A stretch of 64,000 bases of DNA from Streptomyces agglomeratus (GTDB lineage Bacteria; Actinomycetota; Actinomycetes; Streptomycetales; Streptomycetaceae). The position numbers and the translations under genes are program-made. Below the pieces are notes generated by a model, which saw nothing but the letters and a program-made list of their open reading frames with translations, had not been told where the DNA came from and searched no databases. The stretch spans positions 6,888,501 through 6,952,500 of the forward strand of contig NZ_MEHJ01000001.1 in the NCBI RefSeq assembly GCF_001746415.1, written 5' to 3'. Positions 19,316 through 29,258 of this stretch are shown piece after piece; position 1 is the first letter of the stretch, and every line of letters starts with the position of its first letter.

Positions 19316-20500
19316 ATGCGCGCACTGACCTGGCACGGAAGGCGGGACGTACGGGTGGAGACGGTGCCCGACCCGCAGCTGAATGAGCCGACGGACGTGA
19401 TCGTACGCATCACCTCGTCCGGCATCTGCGGTTCCGACCTGCACTTGTACGAGATCCTCGGGCCCTACCTGGACCCCGGCGACATCCTCGGCCACGAACC
19501 CATGGGCATCGTGGAGGAAGTGGGCGCCGGCGTGACCGCGCTGTCGCCCGGCGACCGGGTCGTGATCCCGTTCAACGTCTCCTGCCAGCACTGCTTCATG
19601 TGCGAACAGGGCCTGCACTCGCAGTGCGAGACCACCCAGGTCCGGGAGCGCGGCATGGGCGCGTCGCTCTTCGGATACACCAAGCTATACGGCCAAGTCC
19701 CCGGCGGGCAGGCCGAGTTCCTCCGCGTACCGTTCGGTGACAGCCTGCCGGTCAAGGTGGAGCACGGACCGCCCGACGAGCGTTACGTCTACCTCTCCGA
19801 CGTGCTGCCCACCGCCTGGCAGGCTGTCGAGTACGCCGCAATCCCGCCCGGTGGAACCGTCACCGTCCTCGGCCTCGGCCCCATCGGCGACATGGCGGCC
19901 CGTATAGCCCTGCACCGGGGAGCGAGCCTGGTCATCGGCGTCGACCTGGTGCCGGAGCGGCTGAGCCGCGCCGGGGCCCGTGGCGTCAAGCCGCTCGACC
20001 TGCGCAGTTACGGCAAGAACCTCCCCGACGCCATCCGCGACCTGACCGACGGCCGGGGCACCGACTCGGTGATCGACGCCGTCGGCATGGAGGCCCACGG
20101 CGCGCCCGTCGCCAAGGCCGCCCAGTGGATGACCGGCCTGCTGCCCGACGCCGTGAGCCAGAAGCTGATGGAACACGCCGGAGTCGACCGCCTGCACGCC
20201 CTGTACACCGCGATCGACGTGGTACGCAGGGGCGGCACCGTCTCGCTGTCCGGCGTGTACGGCGGCATGACCGACCCGATGCCGATGCTGACCCTGTTCG
20301 ACAAGCAGATCCAGCTCCGGATGGGTCAGGCCAACGTCAAGCGCTGGGTCGACGACATCCTCCCGCTCCTGAGCGACGGTGATCCGCTGGGAGTCGAGGG
20401 TTTCGCCACCCACTCCATGCCGCTGGAGGACGCCCCGAAGGCGTACGAGATGTTCCAGGCCAAGCAGGACGGCATGGTCAAGACGCTGCTCAGGCCCTAA
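19316..20500 (+). CDS. Zinc-dependent alcohol dehydrogenase (formaldehyde dehydrogenase-like MDR)
   Basis: A 394-residue medium-chain dehydrogenase. The catalytic zinc region GICGSDLH starts near residue 37 with GHEPMG near 60. Structural zinc cysteines lie in CQHCFMCEQGLHSQC near 88-102. The NAD motif is GLGPIGDMAARIALHRGA near 188. The insert near 265-300 (MEAHGAPVAKAAQWMTG) is typical of glutathione-independent formaldehyde dehydrogenase-like members. GGCGAGGAGAGAGCG precedes the ATG. Its TAA shares bases with the TAG of the convergent glucosidase gene. The real substrate is open. Confidence 0.88.
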   Translation: MRALTWHGRRDVRVETVPDPQLNEPTDVIVRITSSGICGSDLHLYEILGPYLDPGDILGHEPMGIVEEVGAGVTALSPGDRVVIPFNVSCQHCFMCEQGLHSQCETTQVRERGMGASLFGYTKLYGQVPGGQAEFLRVPFGDSLPVKVEHGPPDERYVYLSDVLPTAWQAVEYAAIPPGGTVTVLGLGPIGDMAARIALHRGASLVIGVDLVPERLSRAGARGVKPLDLRSYGKNLPDAIRDLTDGRGTDSVIDAVGMEAHGAPVAKAAQWMTGLLPDAVSQKLMEHAGVDRLHALYTAIDVVRRGGTVSLSGVYGGMTDPMPMLTLFDKQIQLRMGQANVKRWVDDILPLLSDGDPLGVEGFATHSMPLEDAPKAYEMFQAKQDGMVKTLLRP

Positions 20501-22131
20501 CCGGAAGCAGGGCGCCCGGACCGGCCCGCTCCCAGGTCGAAGACGCCGTACGCGAACCCCTCCGCCGTGATGGTGTGAGCGCCGAAGCGTACGCCCGAGA
20601 CCTCGACGGGCCGCGGGAGCGGGCCGCATGACAGGGCGGCGGGCGCGGTGACCGCGGCTGCGGCACGCCGCGGATTGATGACGACCAGATAGCGCCCGCC
20701 ACGGACGTAGACGAAGGGGTGGCCGTCGTGCAGCACGTCCACCGTGCCCGAGCTGCCGAGTTCGGGGGTGGCGGTGCGCAGGGCGACGAGGCGCCGGACC
20801 AGGTGCAGCAGTGAGCCTTCGTCCCGGCGCTGGGCGGCGACGGTGGGCCGGTCTGGACCGGGGTCGAGCGGCAGGTAGAAGCGCTCCTCGGGAGCGGTGG
20901 AGAATCCGGCGCCCGGCGTGGTGTCCCACTGCATGGGGGTACGGGAACCCGCCCGGTTGTAGCGCGGGCCCAGGACGCTGCCTTCGGTGTCGGGGAGGCC
21001 GGGGACGAAGCGCATGCCGATCTCGTCGCCGTAGTAGATCGCCGGAAGGGTCGGCCAGGTGAGCTGGAAGGCGAACGCGGCGGGGAGCTGATCGGGCGTA
21101 CGGGGGCCGCAGTTGAGGCGTGCGAAGTCGTGGTTGGAGGTGGGCAGCGCGGTGAACCCCCGGCCGGCGACGGCGGCGGTGGCGTCCCGCCACGCTTCGA
21201 CGAACGGACGGGGCGAGCCCTTGCCGCCCGGGTCGAAGAAGCAGTCGACGGGGTCCCAGTCGTCACTGTCGGTGCCGTGCCGGTTGTTCCACAGGGAGCG
21301 CAGGGGGCGGCCGACGGTGGGGCCGCCGAACTGGAGGAAAAAGTCGGCGTGGAAGCCCGCCGGTACGGACACGTCCGGATCGCCCCACTCCGACAGCAGG
21401 ACGGCTCCGGGGTGCGCGGCGTCGAGCCAGTGCCGCAGCTCGGTCCAGACTTTCGCGGTCTCGCGCTTGCCGGGGTCGTCCTTGACGAGCGAGGCGGCCA
21501 TGTCGACGCGGAAGCCGGACAGACCGCGGCGGAGCCAGTGGTCCATGATGTCGCGCAGGGCGGCGCGGTTGGCGCGGGGCCCCGCGGCAACCACCGGCCG
21601 GCGCCAGGGCTCAGCCGGATCGGTGCGCGCGTAGCCGAAGTTGAGGGCGGGCTGGGAGGCGAAGAAGTTCGGCAGGTACGCGCCCGGGCGGGCGCCGGGG
21701 GAGGCCACGAAACCCGCGGGCGGCGGCTGGCTGCCGTCGGTCCAGATGTAGCGGTCGTCGCCGGGATCGTCGGCGGACGCGGTGAACCAGGCGTGCTCGT
21801 TGGAGGTGTGCCCGGCGACGAGGTCGAGGAGTACGCGGATGCCGCGGCGGCGCGCCGCCTCGACGAGCGCGGCGAGGTCGTCGTCGGTGCCGTAGCGCGG
21901 GGCGACCGTGAGGTAGTCGCTGACGTCGTAGCCCGCGTCACGGAACGGCGAGGCGAAACAGGGGTTCAGCCAGACGCAGTTGACGCCCAGCCAGGCGAGG
22001 TGGTCGAGGTGCTGGGTGATGCCGTTGAAGTCACCGATGCCGTCGCCGTCGGAGTCGGCGAAGGACTGCGGGTAGATCTGGTAGAAGACGGCGTCGGCCA
22101 GCCAGGCGGGGGCGGGGCGGAACGTTGTCAT
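20497..22131 (-). CDS. GH13 alpha-glucosidase / trehalose-synthase-like glycosidase
   Basis: A 544-residue cytosolic glycoside hydrolase of family 13. Conserved regions are DLVAGHTSNEH near residue 95, the nucleophile Asp in GFRVDMAAS near 210, the acid/base Glu in LLSEWGDPD near 246, and the stabiliser Asp in SNHDFAR near 335. The N-terminus (WLADAVFYQIYPQSFADSDGDGIGD) is that of oligo-1,6-glucosidases and trehalose synthases. I use the ATG at 22131. A GTG at 22158 is also in frame and has an AGGAGG-like stretch between the two. A perfect 7-base inverted repeat (22132-22138 and 22144-22150) abuts the start. The Lrp gene lies just upstream on the same strand. Confidence 0.88.
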   Translation of the reverse strand: MTTFRPAPAWLADAVFYQIYPQSFADSDGDGIGDFNGITQHLDHLAWLGVNCVWLNPCFASPFRDAGYDVSDYLTVAPRYGTDDDLAALVEAARRRGIRVLLDLVAGHTSNEHAWFTASADDPGDDRYIWTDGSQPPPAGFVASPGARPGAYLPNFFASQPALNFGYARTDPAEPWRRPVVAAGPRANRAALRDIMDHWLRRGLSGFRVDMAASLVKDDPGKRETAKVWTELRHWLDAAHPGAVLLSEWGDPDVSVPAGFHADFFLQFGGPTVGRPLRSLWNNRHGTDSDDWDPVDCFFDPGGKGSPRPFVEAWRDATAAVAGRGFTALPTSNHDFARLNCGPRTPDQLPAAFAFQLTWPTLPAIYYGDEIGMRFVPGLPDTEGSVLGPRYNRAGSRTPMQWDTTPGAGFSTAPEERFYLPLDPGPDRPTVAAQRRDEGSLLHLVRRLVALRTATPELGSSGTVDVLHDGHPFVYVRGGRYLVVINPRRAAAAVTAPAALSCGPLPRPVEVSGVRFGAHTITAEGFAYGVFDLGAGRSGRPASG

Positions 22132-22287
22132 GGAGGGGTACTTCCCCTCCTGCCGCACCGCGCACGCCCGCCGGGCGGACGCCGAGGAGGACGGGCACGC
22201 TGGCCCGGTCGGAACCCCGACGCCGGCGCGGCCGGAAGGCGGGACGCGGGCGTGGACGCGGACTCGCCCCGGTGTGCCCGCCGCCGG

Positions 22288-22770
22288 TCACTTCTGCTGG
22301 GCGGCCGACCGTCCCACCGACTCGACCAGGGGCAGCAGTCGGTGCGGGACACGCTCGCGCAGCGCCACCTCGGTGCGCGTCCGTACGACGCCGGGGATCT
22401 GGATCAGCCGCTGGATGACGTCTTCGAGGTGACCGGCATCCCGGGCGGCCACCCGCGTCAGCAGGTCGCCGCCGCCCGTGATGGAGAACGCCTCGATGAT
22501 CTCGGGCACCGCCGCCAGCGCGTCACCCACCTCGTCGAGGTGCCCCTGGGTGACCTCGACGTGTACGAACGCGAGCACCGGGTGGCCGAGGGCCGCGGGG
22601 GAGAGGGCGGGGCCCGTACCGGTGATCACACCGTCGCGCTCCAGCCGGTCGAGCCGGGCCTGGAGCGTTCCGCGGGCGATGCCGAGGAGGCGGGCGTACT
22701 CGCGCACGCTGGTGCGCGGCTGCTCGATCAGGAGCCGCAGGATACGGGTGTCGAGCTCGTCCACTGCCAT
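22288..22770 (-). CDS. Lrp/AsnC-family transcriptional regulator
   Basis: A 160-residue regulator. The N-terminal helix-turn-helix is about residues 3-60 (LDTRILRLLIEQPRTSVREYA, then GIARGTLQARLDRLERDGVI). The C-terminal RAM domain follows at about 70-145, with GGGDLLTRVAARDAGHLEDVI. Such proteins usually sense amino acids and form octamers. It is divergent from the gas-vesicle cluster and could control either side, but nothing in the sequence decides this. Confidence 0.88.
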   Translation of the reverse strand: MAVDELDTRILRLLIEQPRTSVREYARLLGIARGTLQARLDRLERDGVITGTGPALSPAALGHPVLAFVHVEVTQGHLDEVGDALAAVPEIIEAFSITGGGDLLTRVAARDAGHLEDVIQRLIQIPGVVRTRTEVALRERVPHRLLPLVESVGRSAAQQK

Positions 22771-22912
22771 GATCCGCTGGTCTCCTTCTGGCCCGGCTGT
22801 CGGCCGTAGACCCTACCAATGGCACAAGGCGACCCCGGCCGGCTCGGGCCAGTATCCATGATCACTTTCCGGTGGGCGGCTCCCCGGCGCGCGCCCCCGC
22901 TCATGTGTCCGA

Positions 22913-22960
22913 TAGGATGCAAATTAATGTTTTATGTACCTCTTCAAGCTATTTGGGAAG
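22913..22960 (+). promoter_or_regulatory. Candidate promoter and ribosome site of the gvp operon
   Basis: TAGGAT at 22913-22918 is a good streptomycete -10 element, and the bases after it are unusually AT-rich for this genome (up to about 22950). No convincing -35 is present, so an alternative sigma factor or activator may be needed. GGGAAG at 22955-22960 sits three bases before the ATG at 22964 and favours that start over the ATG at 22934. Confidence 0.45.
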
Positions 22961-22963
22961 AGC

Positions 22964-23329
22964 ATGGCCCCGGATCGAGACGGCGACGAAGCGCGGCCTC
23001 CCAAGCGTCGGCATCGCGAGGACCACGAAGAGCGTGAACCGCGCGAGCAGGACGCCGGGCGTCCGCGGCGGCTCTCGGCACCCCGCGTCATGCGTTCGGC
23101 GACTCAGCAGCTGAAAGACCTGCTGGGGAGGGCGCCGGAATCCGTCTCCGCGGTACGGCCCACCGATGACGGGTGGGAGGCCGATGTGGAAGTGCTCGAA
23201 CTGGAGCGCATCCCCGAGACGACGAGCGTGATGGCGAGCTACCGGGTGACGCTCGACGCCGAAGGCGAGCTCATGTCGTACGAGCGGATCCGCCGGTACA
23301 CCCGGGGCCAGATCGACCGGCGGGGCTGA
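22964..23329 (+). CDS. gvpO: Gas vesicle protein GvpO
   Basis: A 121-residue accessory gas-vesicle protein, first of the cluster. The N-terminal 45 residues are highly charged (Arg/Glu/Asp). The conserved GvpO domain follows, with WEADVEVLELERIPETTSVMASYRVTLD-type sequence in the second half and YERIRRYTRGQ at the end. The ATG at 22964 is chosen because of the adjacent ribosome site; an ATG 30 bases upstream is in frame. GvpO is thought to act in gas-vesicle assembly; its exact role is not known. Confidence 0.92.
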   Translation: MAPDRDGDEARPPKRRHREDHEEREPREQDAGRPRRLSAPRVMRSATQQLKDLLGRAPESVSAVRPTDDGWEADVEVLELERIPETTSVMASYRVTLDAEGELMSYERIRRYTRGQIDRRG

Positions 23330-23441
23330 GGGCCTGCGGCGGCGCGGCCGGATCCGCGCCGCGGCCGACAGCTGAACACAGTGGAAATCGGCGGCTGGAC
23401 CGGGCGACGCACTTGTGGCGCCGCCCACGAAGGGAGGCACC

Positions 23442-23882
23442 GTGACCGTGGTGCCGCAGAGTGGCGGAGGCGGCGTAGCCCAGGGCGGTGGTGGCTCGGG
23501 CTCGCTGTACGACGTCCTGGAACTGATCTTGGACCGCGGACTGGTCATCGACGTGTTCGTACGGGTCTCGCTGGTCGGTATCGAGATCCTGAAGATCGAC
23601 GCCCGCGTCGTGGTGGCCAGCGTCGACACGTACCTGCGATTCGCCGAGGCCTGCAACCGGCTCGATCTCGAAACCGGGCGCAAGGCGCCGAGTCAGTTGA
23701 CCGATGTCGTCGGCCAGGTCACGGAAGGCGGGGCCAGGGGCAAGAGCAAGGGCGCTCTCACGGGCGCGGTGGAGGCGTTCACCGACTCCCTTCACAAGGG
23801 CCGTGAGGAAGAGCCCGAGCCGGCAGAGGAGCGGGAGAGGTCCCGGCCGTCGCGCCGCCCTTCCCGGCACCGGGAAGAGTGA
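23442..23882 (+). CDS. gvpA: Gas vesicle structural protein GvpA
   Basis: A 146-residue homologue of the major shell protein. The conserved core is about residues 20-85: [21 protein letters not shown], then [22 protein letters not shown], then [13 protein letters not shown]. The N-terminus is Gly-rich, and the charged tail of about 60 residues is longer than that of classical GvpA (about 70 residues in total). AGGGAGG precedes the GTG at 23442, which makes the ATG-like starts upstream unnecessary. It is the expected second gene in the streptomycete cluster. Confidence 0.94.
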   Translation: MTVVPQSGGGGVAQGGGGSGSLYDVLELILDRGLVIDVFVRVSLVGIEILKIDARVVVASVDTYLRFAEACNRLDLETGRKAPSQLTDVVGQVTEGGARGKSKGALTGAVEAFTDSLHKGREEEPEPAEERERSRPSRRPSRHREE

Positions 23883-23885
23883 GCG

Positions 23886-24599
23886 ATGGCGGTCTATGTC
23901 TACGCGATCACGTCTGCGGCCCATCCCCTGCGCCTGGACGATGTCAACGGCGTGGGAGATCCGCCGGAGCAACTGCGCACCGTGGACGGCCAGTCACTGG
24001 TCGCCGTGGTGAGCGACGCTCCCGAAGGGCTCAAGGCCAAGCGGCGCGACGTACTGGCGCACCAGTCGGTGCTGGAGCGGGTGATGGCCGACGGCAGCGT
24101 CCTGCCGCTGCGCTTCGGGGCGCTGGCGCCCGACGACGAGGCGGTGCGGCAGGTACTGGACGAGGGAGCCGACGAGTACCGCGAGCGGCTGTCGGCGCTC
24201 GACGGCTGCGTGGAGTTCCACCTGAAGGCGTCATGCGCGGAGGAAGCGCTGCTGCGCGACATCCTGCTCCAGAACGACGAAGCGCGTCGCATCAACGAGG
24301 ACATCCGCAGCGGCCGAGGTGGCCAGGATCTGCGGATGGCGCTCGGAGAGCTGGTCGCCGCGGAGGTTCAGCGGCGGCACGAGGTCCTCGCGGCAGAGAC
24401 CGTGGAAGCGCTGCGCCCGCAGGCCCGCGACGTACGTACCTCGGACCCGACGGGCGACGACTTCGTCAGCGTCTCGTTCCTGGTGGAACAGGCCGGGCAG
24501 AACGAATTCATGACCGCGGAGAAGGAGCTCGCCGACCGGCGCGGTGAGGACTTCGCCTTCCGCCTCCACGGCCCCCTTCCGCCGTACAGCTTCGTCTAG
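23886..24599 (+). CDS. gvpF: Gas vesicle protein GvpF (GvpF/L family)
   Basis: A 237-residue member of the GvpF/GvpL family. It has the N-terminal ferredoxin-like part VYVYAITSAAHP and then SVLPLRFGAL. The central helical part ends in the family signature SVSFLVEQAGQNEF, and the protein terminates in FRLHGPLPPYSFV, which is characteristic. It starts three bases after the gvpA stop. GvpF contacts GvpA in known systems and is needed for assembly. Confidence 0.93.
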   Translation: MAVYVYAITSAAHPLRLDDVNGVGDPPEQLRTVDGQSLVAVVSDAPEGLKAKRRDVLAHQSVLERVMADGSVLPLRFGALAPDDEAVRQVLDEGADEYRERLSALDGCVEFHLKASCAEEALLRDILLQNDEARRINEDIRSGRGGQDLRMALGELVAAEVQRRHEVLAAETVEALRPQARDVRTSDPTGDDFVSVSFLVEQAGQNEFMTAEKELADRRGEDFAFRLHGPLPPYSFV

Positions 24600-24627
24600 A
24601 CACCCCAAGCGCAAGGGAGATGTGGTC

Positions 24628-24876
24628 ATGGGCTTGCTGACCCAGTTGCTCACTCTTCCGCTGGCCCCTGTGCGGGGCGTCGGGTGGGTGGTTGAGCAGG
24701 TGGCACGGGCCGCCGAGGACCAGTACTACGACCCCGGCCCCATCATGCGGGAACTCGCCGAGCTGGAACGGGCGCTGGAGTCCGGCGAGATCGACGAGGA
24801 AACGTTCGACCGGCGTGAGGACGAGTTGCTGGACCGGCTGGAGGAGATCCGCCGCTTCCGGGAAAACCCACGCTGA
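24628..24876 (+). CDS. gvpG: Gas vesicle protein GvpG
   Basis: An 82-residue protein. It opens with the family start MGLLTQLLTLPLAPVRGVGW and continues as a charged helix with YYDPGPIMRELAELERAL and EIDEETFDRREDELLDRLEE, likely a coiled coil. AAGGGAGA lies before the ATG at 24628. It is an essential minor component in known gas-vesicle systems. Confidence 0.93.
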   Translation: MGLLTQLLTLPLAPVRGVGWVVEQVARAAEDQYYDPGPIMRELAELERALESGEIDEETFDRREDELLDRLEEIRRFRENPR

Positions 24877-24912
24877 CCGGAGAACAGTGACACGTCAGGA
24901 GGAGTCCTCACG

Positions 24913-25580
24913 ATGAGCAAAGCAGCAATCGGTGCGGCGCTGGTCGGCGGTTACGCCCTGGGCCGGACGAAGAACGCCAAGTTGGCCATGGCTGTCGCGG
25001 CCTGGGCGATCAAGAGGAACGTGGACACGAAGAAGATCACCTCGGCGATAGCCGGCTCACCGGCCATGGACGCCGTCAGCGAACAGGTACGCAAGGAACT
25101 GGTCAGCGCGGGCAAGGAAGCCGGCGCCGTCGCCGTCGGCGCCTGGGCGGACAAGCTGGCCGATTCGCTGCACGAGCGCACTGTGAGCCTGCAGGAACAG
25201 GTTCCGGGGGCCGAGGACATCCCGGATGTCACGGGCATCACGGGTATCGCGGATGTCAAGGGCCCCAAGGGCGGTACGGGCAGCGAAGACGCGGAGGCCG
25301 AGGGGGAGGAAGAACCCGACACGGACAAGGAAGCGGACAAGGAAGCGGACAAGGAACCGGACAAGGAACCGGACAAGGAACCGGACAAGGAACCGGACAA
25401 GGAACCGGACAAGGAAGCGGACAAGGAAGCGGACAAGGAAGCGCAGGCGGATTCGGACAAGCCGAGCCGCGCTCCCGCCCGTAAGTCCGACAAGCCCGCG
25501 CGCAAGAAGAAGGCGGCGGCCGGGCCCGCCGCGCCGCGCGGTGACCGACGTGGTGCTGCCACGAAGGGGAGGTCCGAGGA

Positions 25581-25584
<4 letters not shown>
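24913..25584 (+). CDS. gvpY: Gas vesicle cluster protein GvpY, with DKEA/DKEP repeats
   Basis: A 223-residue protein in the gvpY position. Residues 1-100 carry a glycine-rich start (AAIGAALVGGYALGRTKNAK) and amphipathic helices. Residues about 138-177 are ten tandem tetrapeptides DKEA or DKEP. The tail is Lys/Ala/Arg-rich. The domain is found in actinobacterial gas-vesicle clusters, and its biochemical role is unknown. The charge pattern (acidic-basic repeat, then basic tail) suggests an extended, disordered linker. GGAGGAG precedes the ATG. The stop overlaps gvpZ. Confidence 0.85.
25324..25443 (+). repeat. Ten 12-base tandem repeats in gvpY
   Basis: Ten head-to-tail units GACAAGGAAGCG or GACAAGGAACCG encode DKEA, DKEA, five DKEP, then three DKEA. 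The only variation is G or C at one position. The unit length is a multiple of three, so changes in copy number keep the frame. Confidence 0.95.
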
Positions 25585-26741
<1,157 letters not shown>

Positions 26742-26768
26742 TCCACGCCGGATCGAGGTGGAACGGCC

Positions 26769-27344
26769 GTGAGCGAACCAGCCCAAAGCAACTTCGGCTC
26801 CTTCCCGTCGCGGGCGGCCCCCTCGCCCTCCGGCCAGGGTTCGTCGGCGAACCTCGCCGACATCCTGGAGCGTGTTCTGGACAAGGGCATCGTCATCGCC
26901 GGTGACATCCAGATCAACCTCCTCGACATCGAACTGCTCACGGTGAAGCTGCGTCTGCTCGTGGTCTCGGTCGACAAGGCCAAGGAGATGGGCATCGACT
27001 GGTGGGAGCACGACCCGTCGCTGTCCTCGCGGGCGGCGAAGAAACCGGACCTGGTCGAGGAGAACCGGCTTCTGCGCGACGAGATAGCCGCCCTGCGTGA
27101 AGCCCAGGCGCTCCCGGCGTCCGAGCGGCGCTCCGCGTCCCGGACGCCGGAGCGCCCGAGGCGCGAAGAGCTCCCGGCGTCCGAAGAAGTCCCGGCGTCC
27201 GAGACGCGCTCCGCGTCCGAGGCGCGCTCCGCGCCCAAGGAGCGCTCCGCGTCGCGGGCGTCGGCGCGTCCGAGGCGCGAGACCGGGTCGGCCAAGACCG
27301 GCCGTACCGGCGCCCGGCGACCTCCGAGGACCGACGATGACTGA
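26769..27344 (+). CDS. gvpJ: Gas vesicle protein GvpJ (GvpA-like)
   Basis: A 191-residue minor shell-type protein. The GvpA-like domain is about residues 28-85 (LADILERVLDKGIVIAGDIQI, then NLLDIELLTVKLRLLVVSVDKA). The signature IDWW follows. The C-terminal 90 residues are low-complexity and rich in Ser, Arg, Glu and Pro, with repeated RSAS and PASE elements. The start is GTG at 26769. The stop lies inside gvpL (8-base overlap). Confidence 0.92.
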   Translation: MSEPAQSNFGSFPSRAAPSPSGQGSSANLADILERVLDKGIVIAGDIQINLLDIELLTVKLRLLVVSVDKAKEMGIDWWEHDPSLSSRAAKKPDLVEENRLLRDEIAALREAQALPASERRSASRTPERPRREELPASEEVPASETRSASEARSAPKERSASRASARPRRETGSAKTGRTGARRPPRTDDD

Positions 27345-28164
27345 AACTTCCGCGACCGTGAGTTACCTGTACGGCGTGGCGGTCCTGCGCGACGGGCTGT
27401 ACGACGTCGTAGCGCCCCTGCGGGGCGTAGCCGGAGCGCCGGTGCGTCTGGTCCCGGCCGAGGACGCCGGCCTGGCGGCGGTCGTCAGCAGCGTTCCGGC
27501 CGGCGACTTCGAGGCGGCACCGCTCGCCGCCCACCTGGAGGACCTCGCCTGGCTCGAAGCCGTCGCACGGGCCCATCACCACGTCATCGACGCCGTGGCG
27601 GCCGCCGGCACGATCCTCCCGCTGCGGCTGGCGACCATCTACGGGGACGACGACCGCGTCCACGCCCTGATCACGGCGGAACGCGCCGCGTTCGCGCGCC
27701 GCCTCTCCCACGTGGACGGCAGCGTGGAGTGGGGTGTCAAGATCTACTACGAACCCCGCGCGGCACCCGCTGCCTCCACGACGGCCGCTCCCGCCGCCGG
27801 GACGAGCCCCGGCCGTGCCTACCTGCGCAGCAGGCACCAGGAGCGGAACGCCCGGCAGGACGCGTTCCGGGAAGCCGCGAACGCCGCACGGAACGTCGAT
27901 GCCGCCGCCCGCGCCCACGCGGTCGCACACGCCCGCCACCGCCTGCAACAGGGCCCGCTCGCCGAGGACTCGGGCGAAAACATCGTCAACGACGCCTATC
28001 TGGTGCCTCAAGACCGCGCCGACGCCTTCCGCCAGGCCGTTCTGAGCGCCGCCGGGCAGTCCGACAGCATCCGTGTCGAGATCACCGGACCGTGGGCGCC
28101 GTACTCTTTCGCCGCGACAGCACTGGACGAGAACGGTGAGCAGGGCCAGGAGGTGATCACCTGA
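27337..28164 (+). CDS. gvpL: Gas vesicle protein GvpL (GvpF/L family)
   Basis: A 275-residue second member of the GvpF/L family. The start VSYLYGVAVLR is followed by AAGTILPLRLATIY near 88 and, after an Ala/Arg-rich linker (about 145-195), by NDAYLVPQDRADAF. It ends in VEITGPWAPYSFA, matching GvpF. GAGGA precedes the ATG, which overlaps gvpJ. The TGATG junction with gvpS implies coupling. Confidence 0.92.
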   Translation: MTETSATVSYLYGVAVLRDGLYDVVAPLRGVAGAPVRLVPAEDAGLAAVVSSVPAGDFEAAPLAAHLEDLAWLEAVARAHHHVIDAVAAAGTILPLRLATIYGDDDRVHALITAERAAFARRLSHVDGSVEWGVKIYYEPRAAPAASTTAAPAAGTSPGRAYLRSRHQERNARQDAFREAANAARNVDAAARAHAVAHARHRLQQGPLAEDSGENIVNDAYLVPQDRADAFRQAVLSAAGQSDSIRVEITGPWAPYSFAATALDENGEQGQEVIT

Positions 28165-28448
28165 TGACAGCCGACCCCTCCGTGCCGTCCGGTTCCGCCC
28201 TGTCGGGACCGCCGGACCGCCGGCCGCTGCCGGACCGGCAGATCGCGCTGATCGACCTGCTGGACCGCCTCCTCACCGGAGGCGCCGTCATCACCGGTGA
28301 CATCACGCTGTCGATCGCCGACATCGACCTCGTCCGGATCTCGCTGCGATCGCTCATCACCTCGATCAACGCCGAGATCCCGAGCCCCTGGCCCCGAGGC
28401 GGCCCACTGTCCGTACAGCCGCCCGGCGACCGCCCTCCGCCACCATGA
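28164..28448 (+). CDS. gvpS: Gas vesicle protein GvpS (GvpA-like, small)
   Basis: A 94-residue GvpA-like protein. The core at about residues 27-70 reads IALIDLLDRLLTGGAVITGDI, then TLSIADIDLVRISLRSLITSI. It is flanked by Pro-rich ends. The ATG shares one base with the gvpL stop. It is probably a minor vesicle or nucleation component like GvpJ. Confidence 0.92.
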   Translation: MTADPSVPSGSALSGPPDRRPLPDRQIALIDLLDRLLTGGAVITGDITLSIADIDLVRISLRSLITSINAEIPSPWPRGGPLSVQPPGDRPPPP

Positions 28449-29014
28449 CACCGGACAGGCCGGACAGGTCGGACAGGCCGGACGAGCCGTACGAGCCGGG
28501 GCTGGAGGGTGAGCCGCTCGGGCCGGGGTTGCCGGCTGAGCCGTACGGGCCGGACGCACAGGCCCCCCAGCGCCGCTACGGCGAAGTGGCCGACGCGGCC
28601 GGCCGCGCTTTCCGGCTGATCCCCGCCGCCCCGCAGGATCTGCCCCGGCCGGGCCGGGACAGGACCGCCCACCGGGGCGCGCGTATCAACACGGACCCCG
28701 ACACTGTGGAACGCGACCTGATGAAGCTGGTCCTGACACTCGTCGAACTCCTGCGCCAGCTGATGGAACGGCAGGCCATGCACCGCGTGGACGCGGGCGA
28801 TCTCACCGAGGACGAGGAGGAGCGCCTCGGGCTGACCCTGATGCTCCTGCACGACCGTATGAACGACCTCTGCTCCCGCTACGGCCTGACCATGCAGGAC
28901 CTCAACCTGGACCTCGGCCCCCTCGGCACGCTCCTGCCGCCCGCGGACCCGCCCCTCGATCCGCCCCCGGACCCGCCGCTCGATCCGCCCGTTCCTCCGC
29001 CGGACGGGCGCTGA
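28445..29014 (+). CDS. gvpK: Gas vesicle protein GvpK
   Basis: A 189-residue protein and the last gene of the cluster. The conserved GvpK domain is about residues 78-160 (RDLMKLVLTLVELLRQLMERQ, then AGDLTEDEEERLGLTLMLL, then GLTMQDLNLDLGPLG). A Pro/Asp-rich tail follows. The N-terminal 40 residues are low-complexity and contain repeated DRPD. It overlaps gvpS by four bases (ATGA). Confidence 0.92.
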   Translation: MTPDRPDRSDRPDEPYEPGLEGEPLGPGLPAEPYGPDAQAPQRRYGEVADAAGRAFRLIPAAPQDLPRPGRDRTAHRGARINTDPDTVERDLMKLVLTLVELLRQLMERQAMHRVDAGDLTEDEEERLGLTLMLLHDRMNDLCSRYGLTMQDLNLDLGPLGTLLPPADPPLDPPPDPPLDPPVPPPDGR

Positions 29015-29171
29015 GGCGGCGGGCCGCGCCTGCTGCCCCTCCGTTCGCCCCCGGCTGCCCCCGGCCGCCCCTCCGTCCGCCCTGTGGTCCGTTGGCCCGT
29101 ATCGCGCGGTGATCTCCGCGTCCTCTTGGGCCAATGGTCCAGTGGTTCGGGCCCGACTTGAGCCATGCGGG

Positions 29172-29188
29172 CATCAGATGTTCTGATG
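29172..29188. promoter_or_regulatory. Short palindrome after the gvp cluster
   Basis: CATCAGA-TGT-TCTGATG is a perfect 7-base inverted repeat just before the terminator and the FUSC gene. It may be an operator; no regulator can be assigned. Confidence 0.3.
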
Positions 29189-29199
29189 GGGAGGTCGAT

Positions 29200-29228
29200 G
29201 GCGCCGCGGACTTCCGTGGCGCCTTTTT
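29200..29228 (+). terminator. Rho-independent terminator of the gvp operon
   Basis: GGCGCCGCGG at 29200-29209, a 4-base loop, its near-perfect complement at 29214-29223 and then TTTTT (29224-29228). The T-run is rare in this GC-rich window. It ends 30 bases before the FUSC start, so it either ends the gvp transcript or acts as an attenuator for FUSC. Confidence 0.8.
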
Positions 29229-29258
29229 CATGCCGGAACGAATGCGGGGCGGAAAGCA

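Noticed and set aside
22934..22963. An earlier ATG for gvpO.
   Set aside because: No ribosome site before it, whereas GGGAAGAG directly precedes the ATG at 22964.
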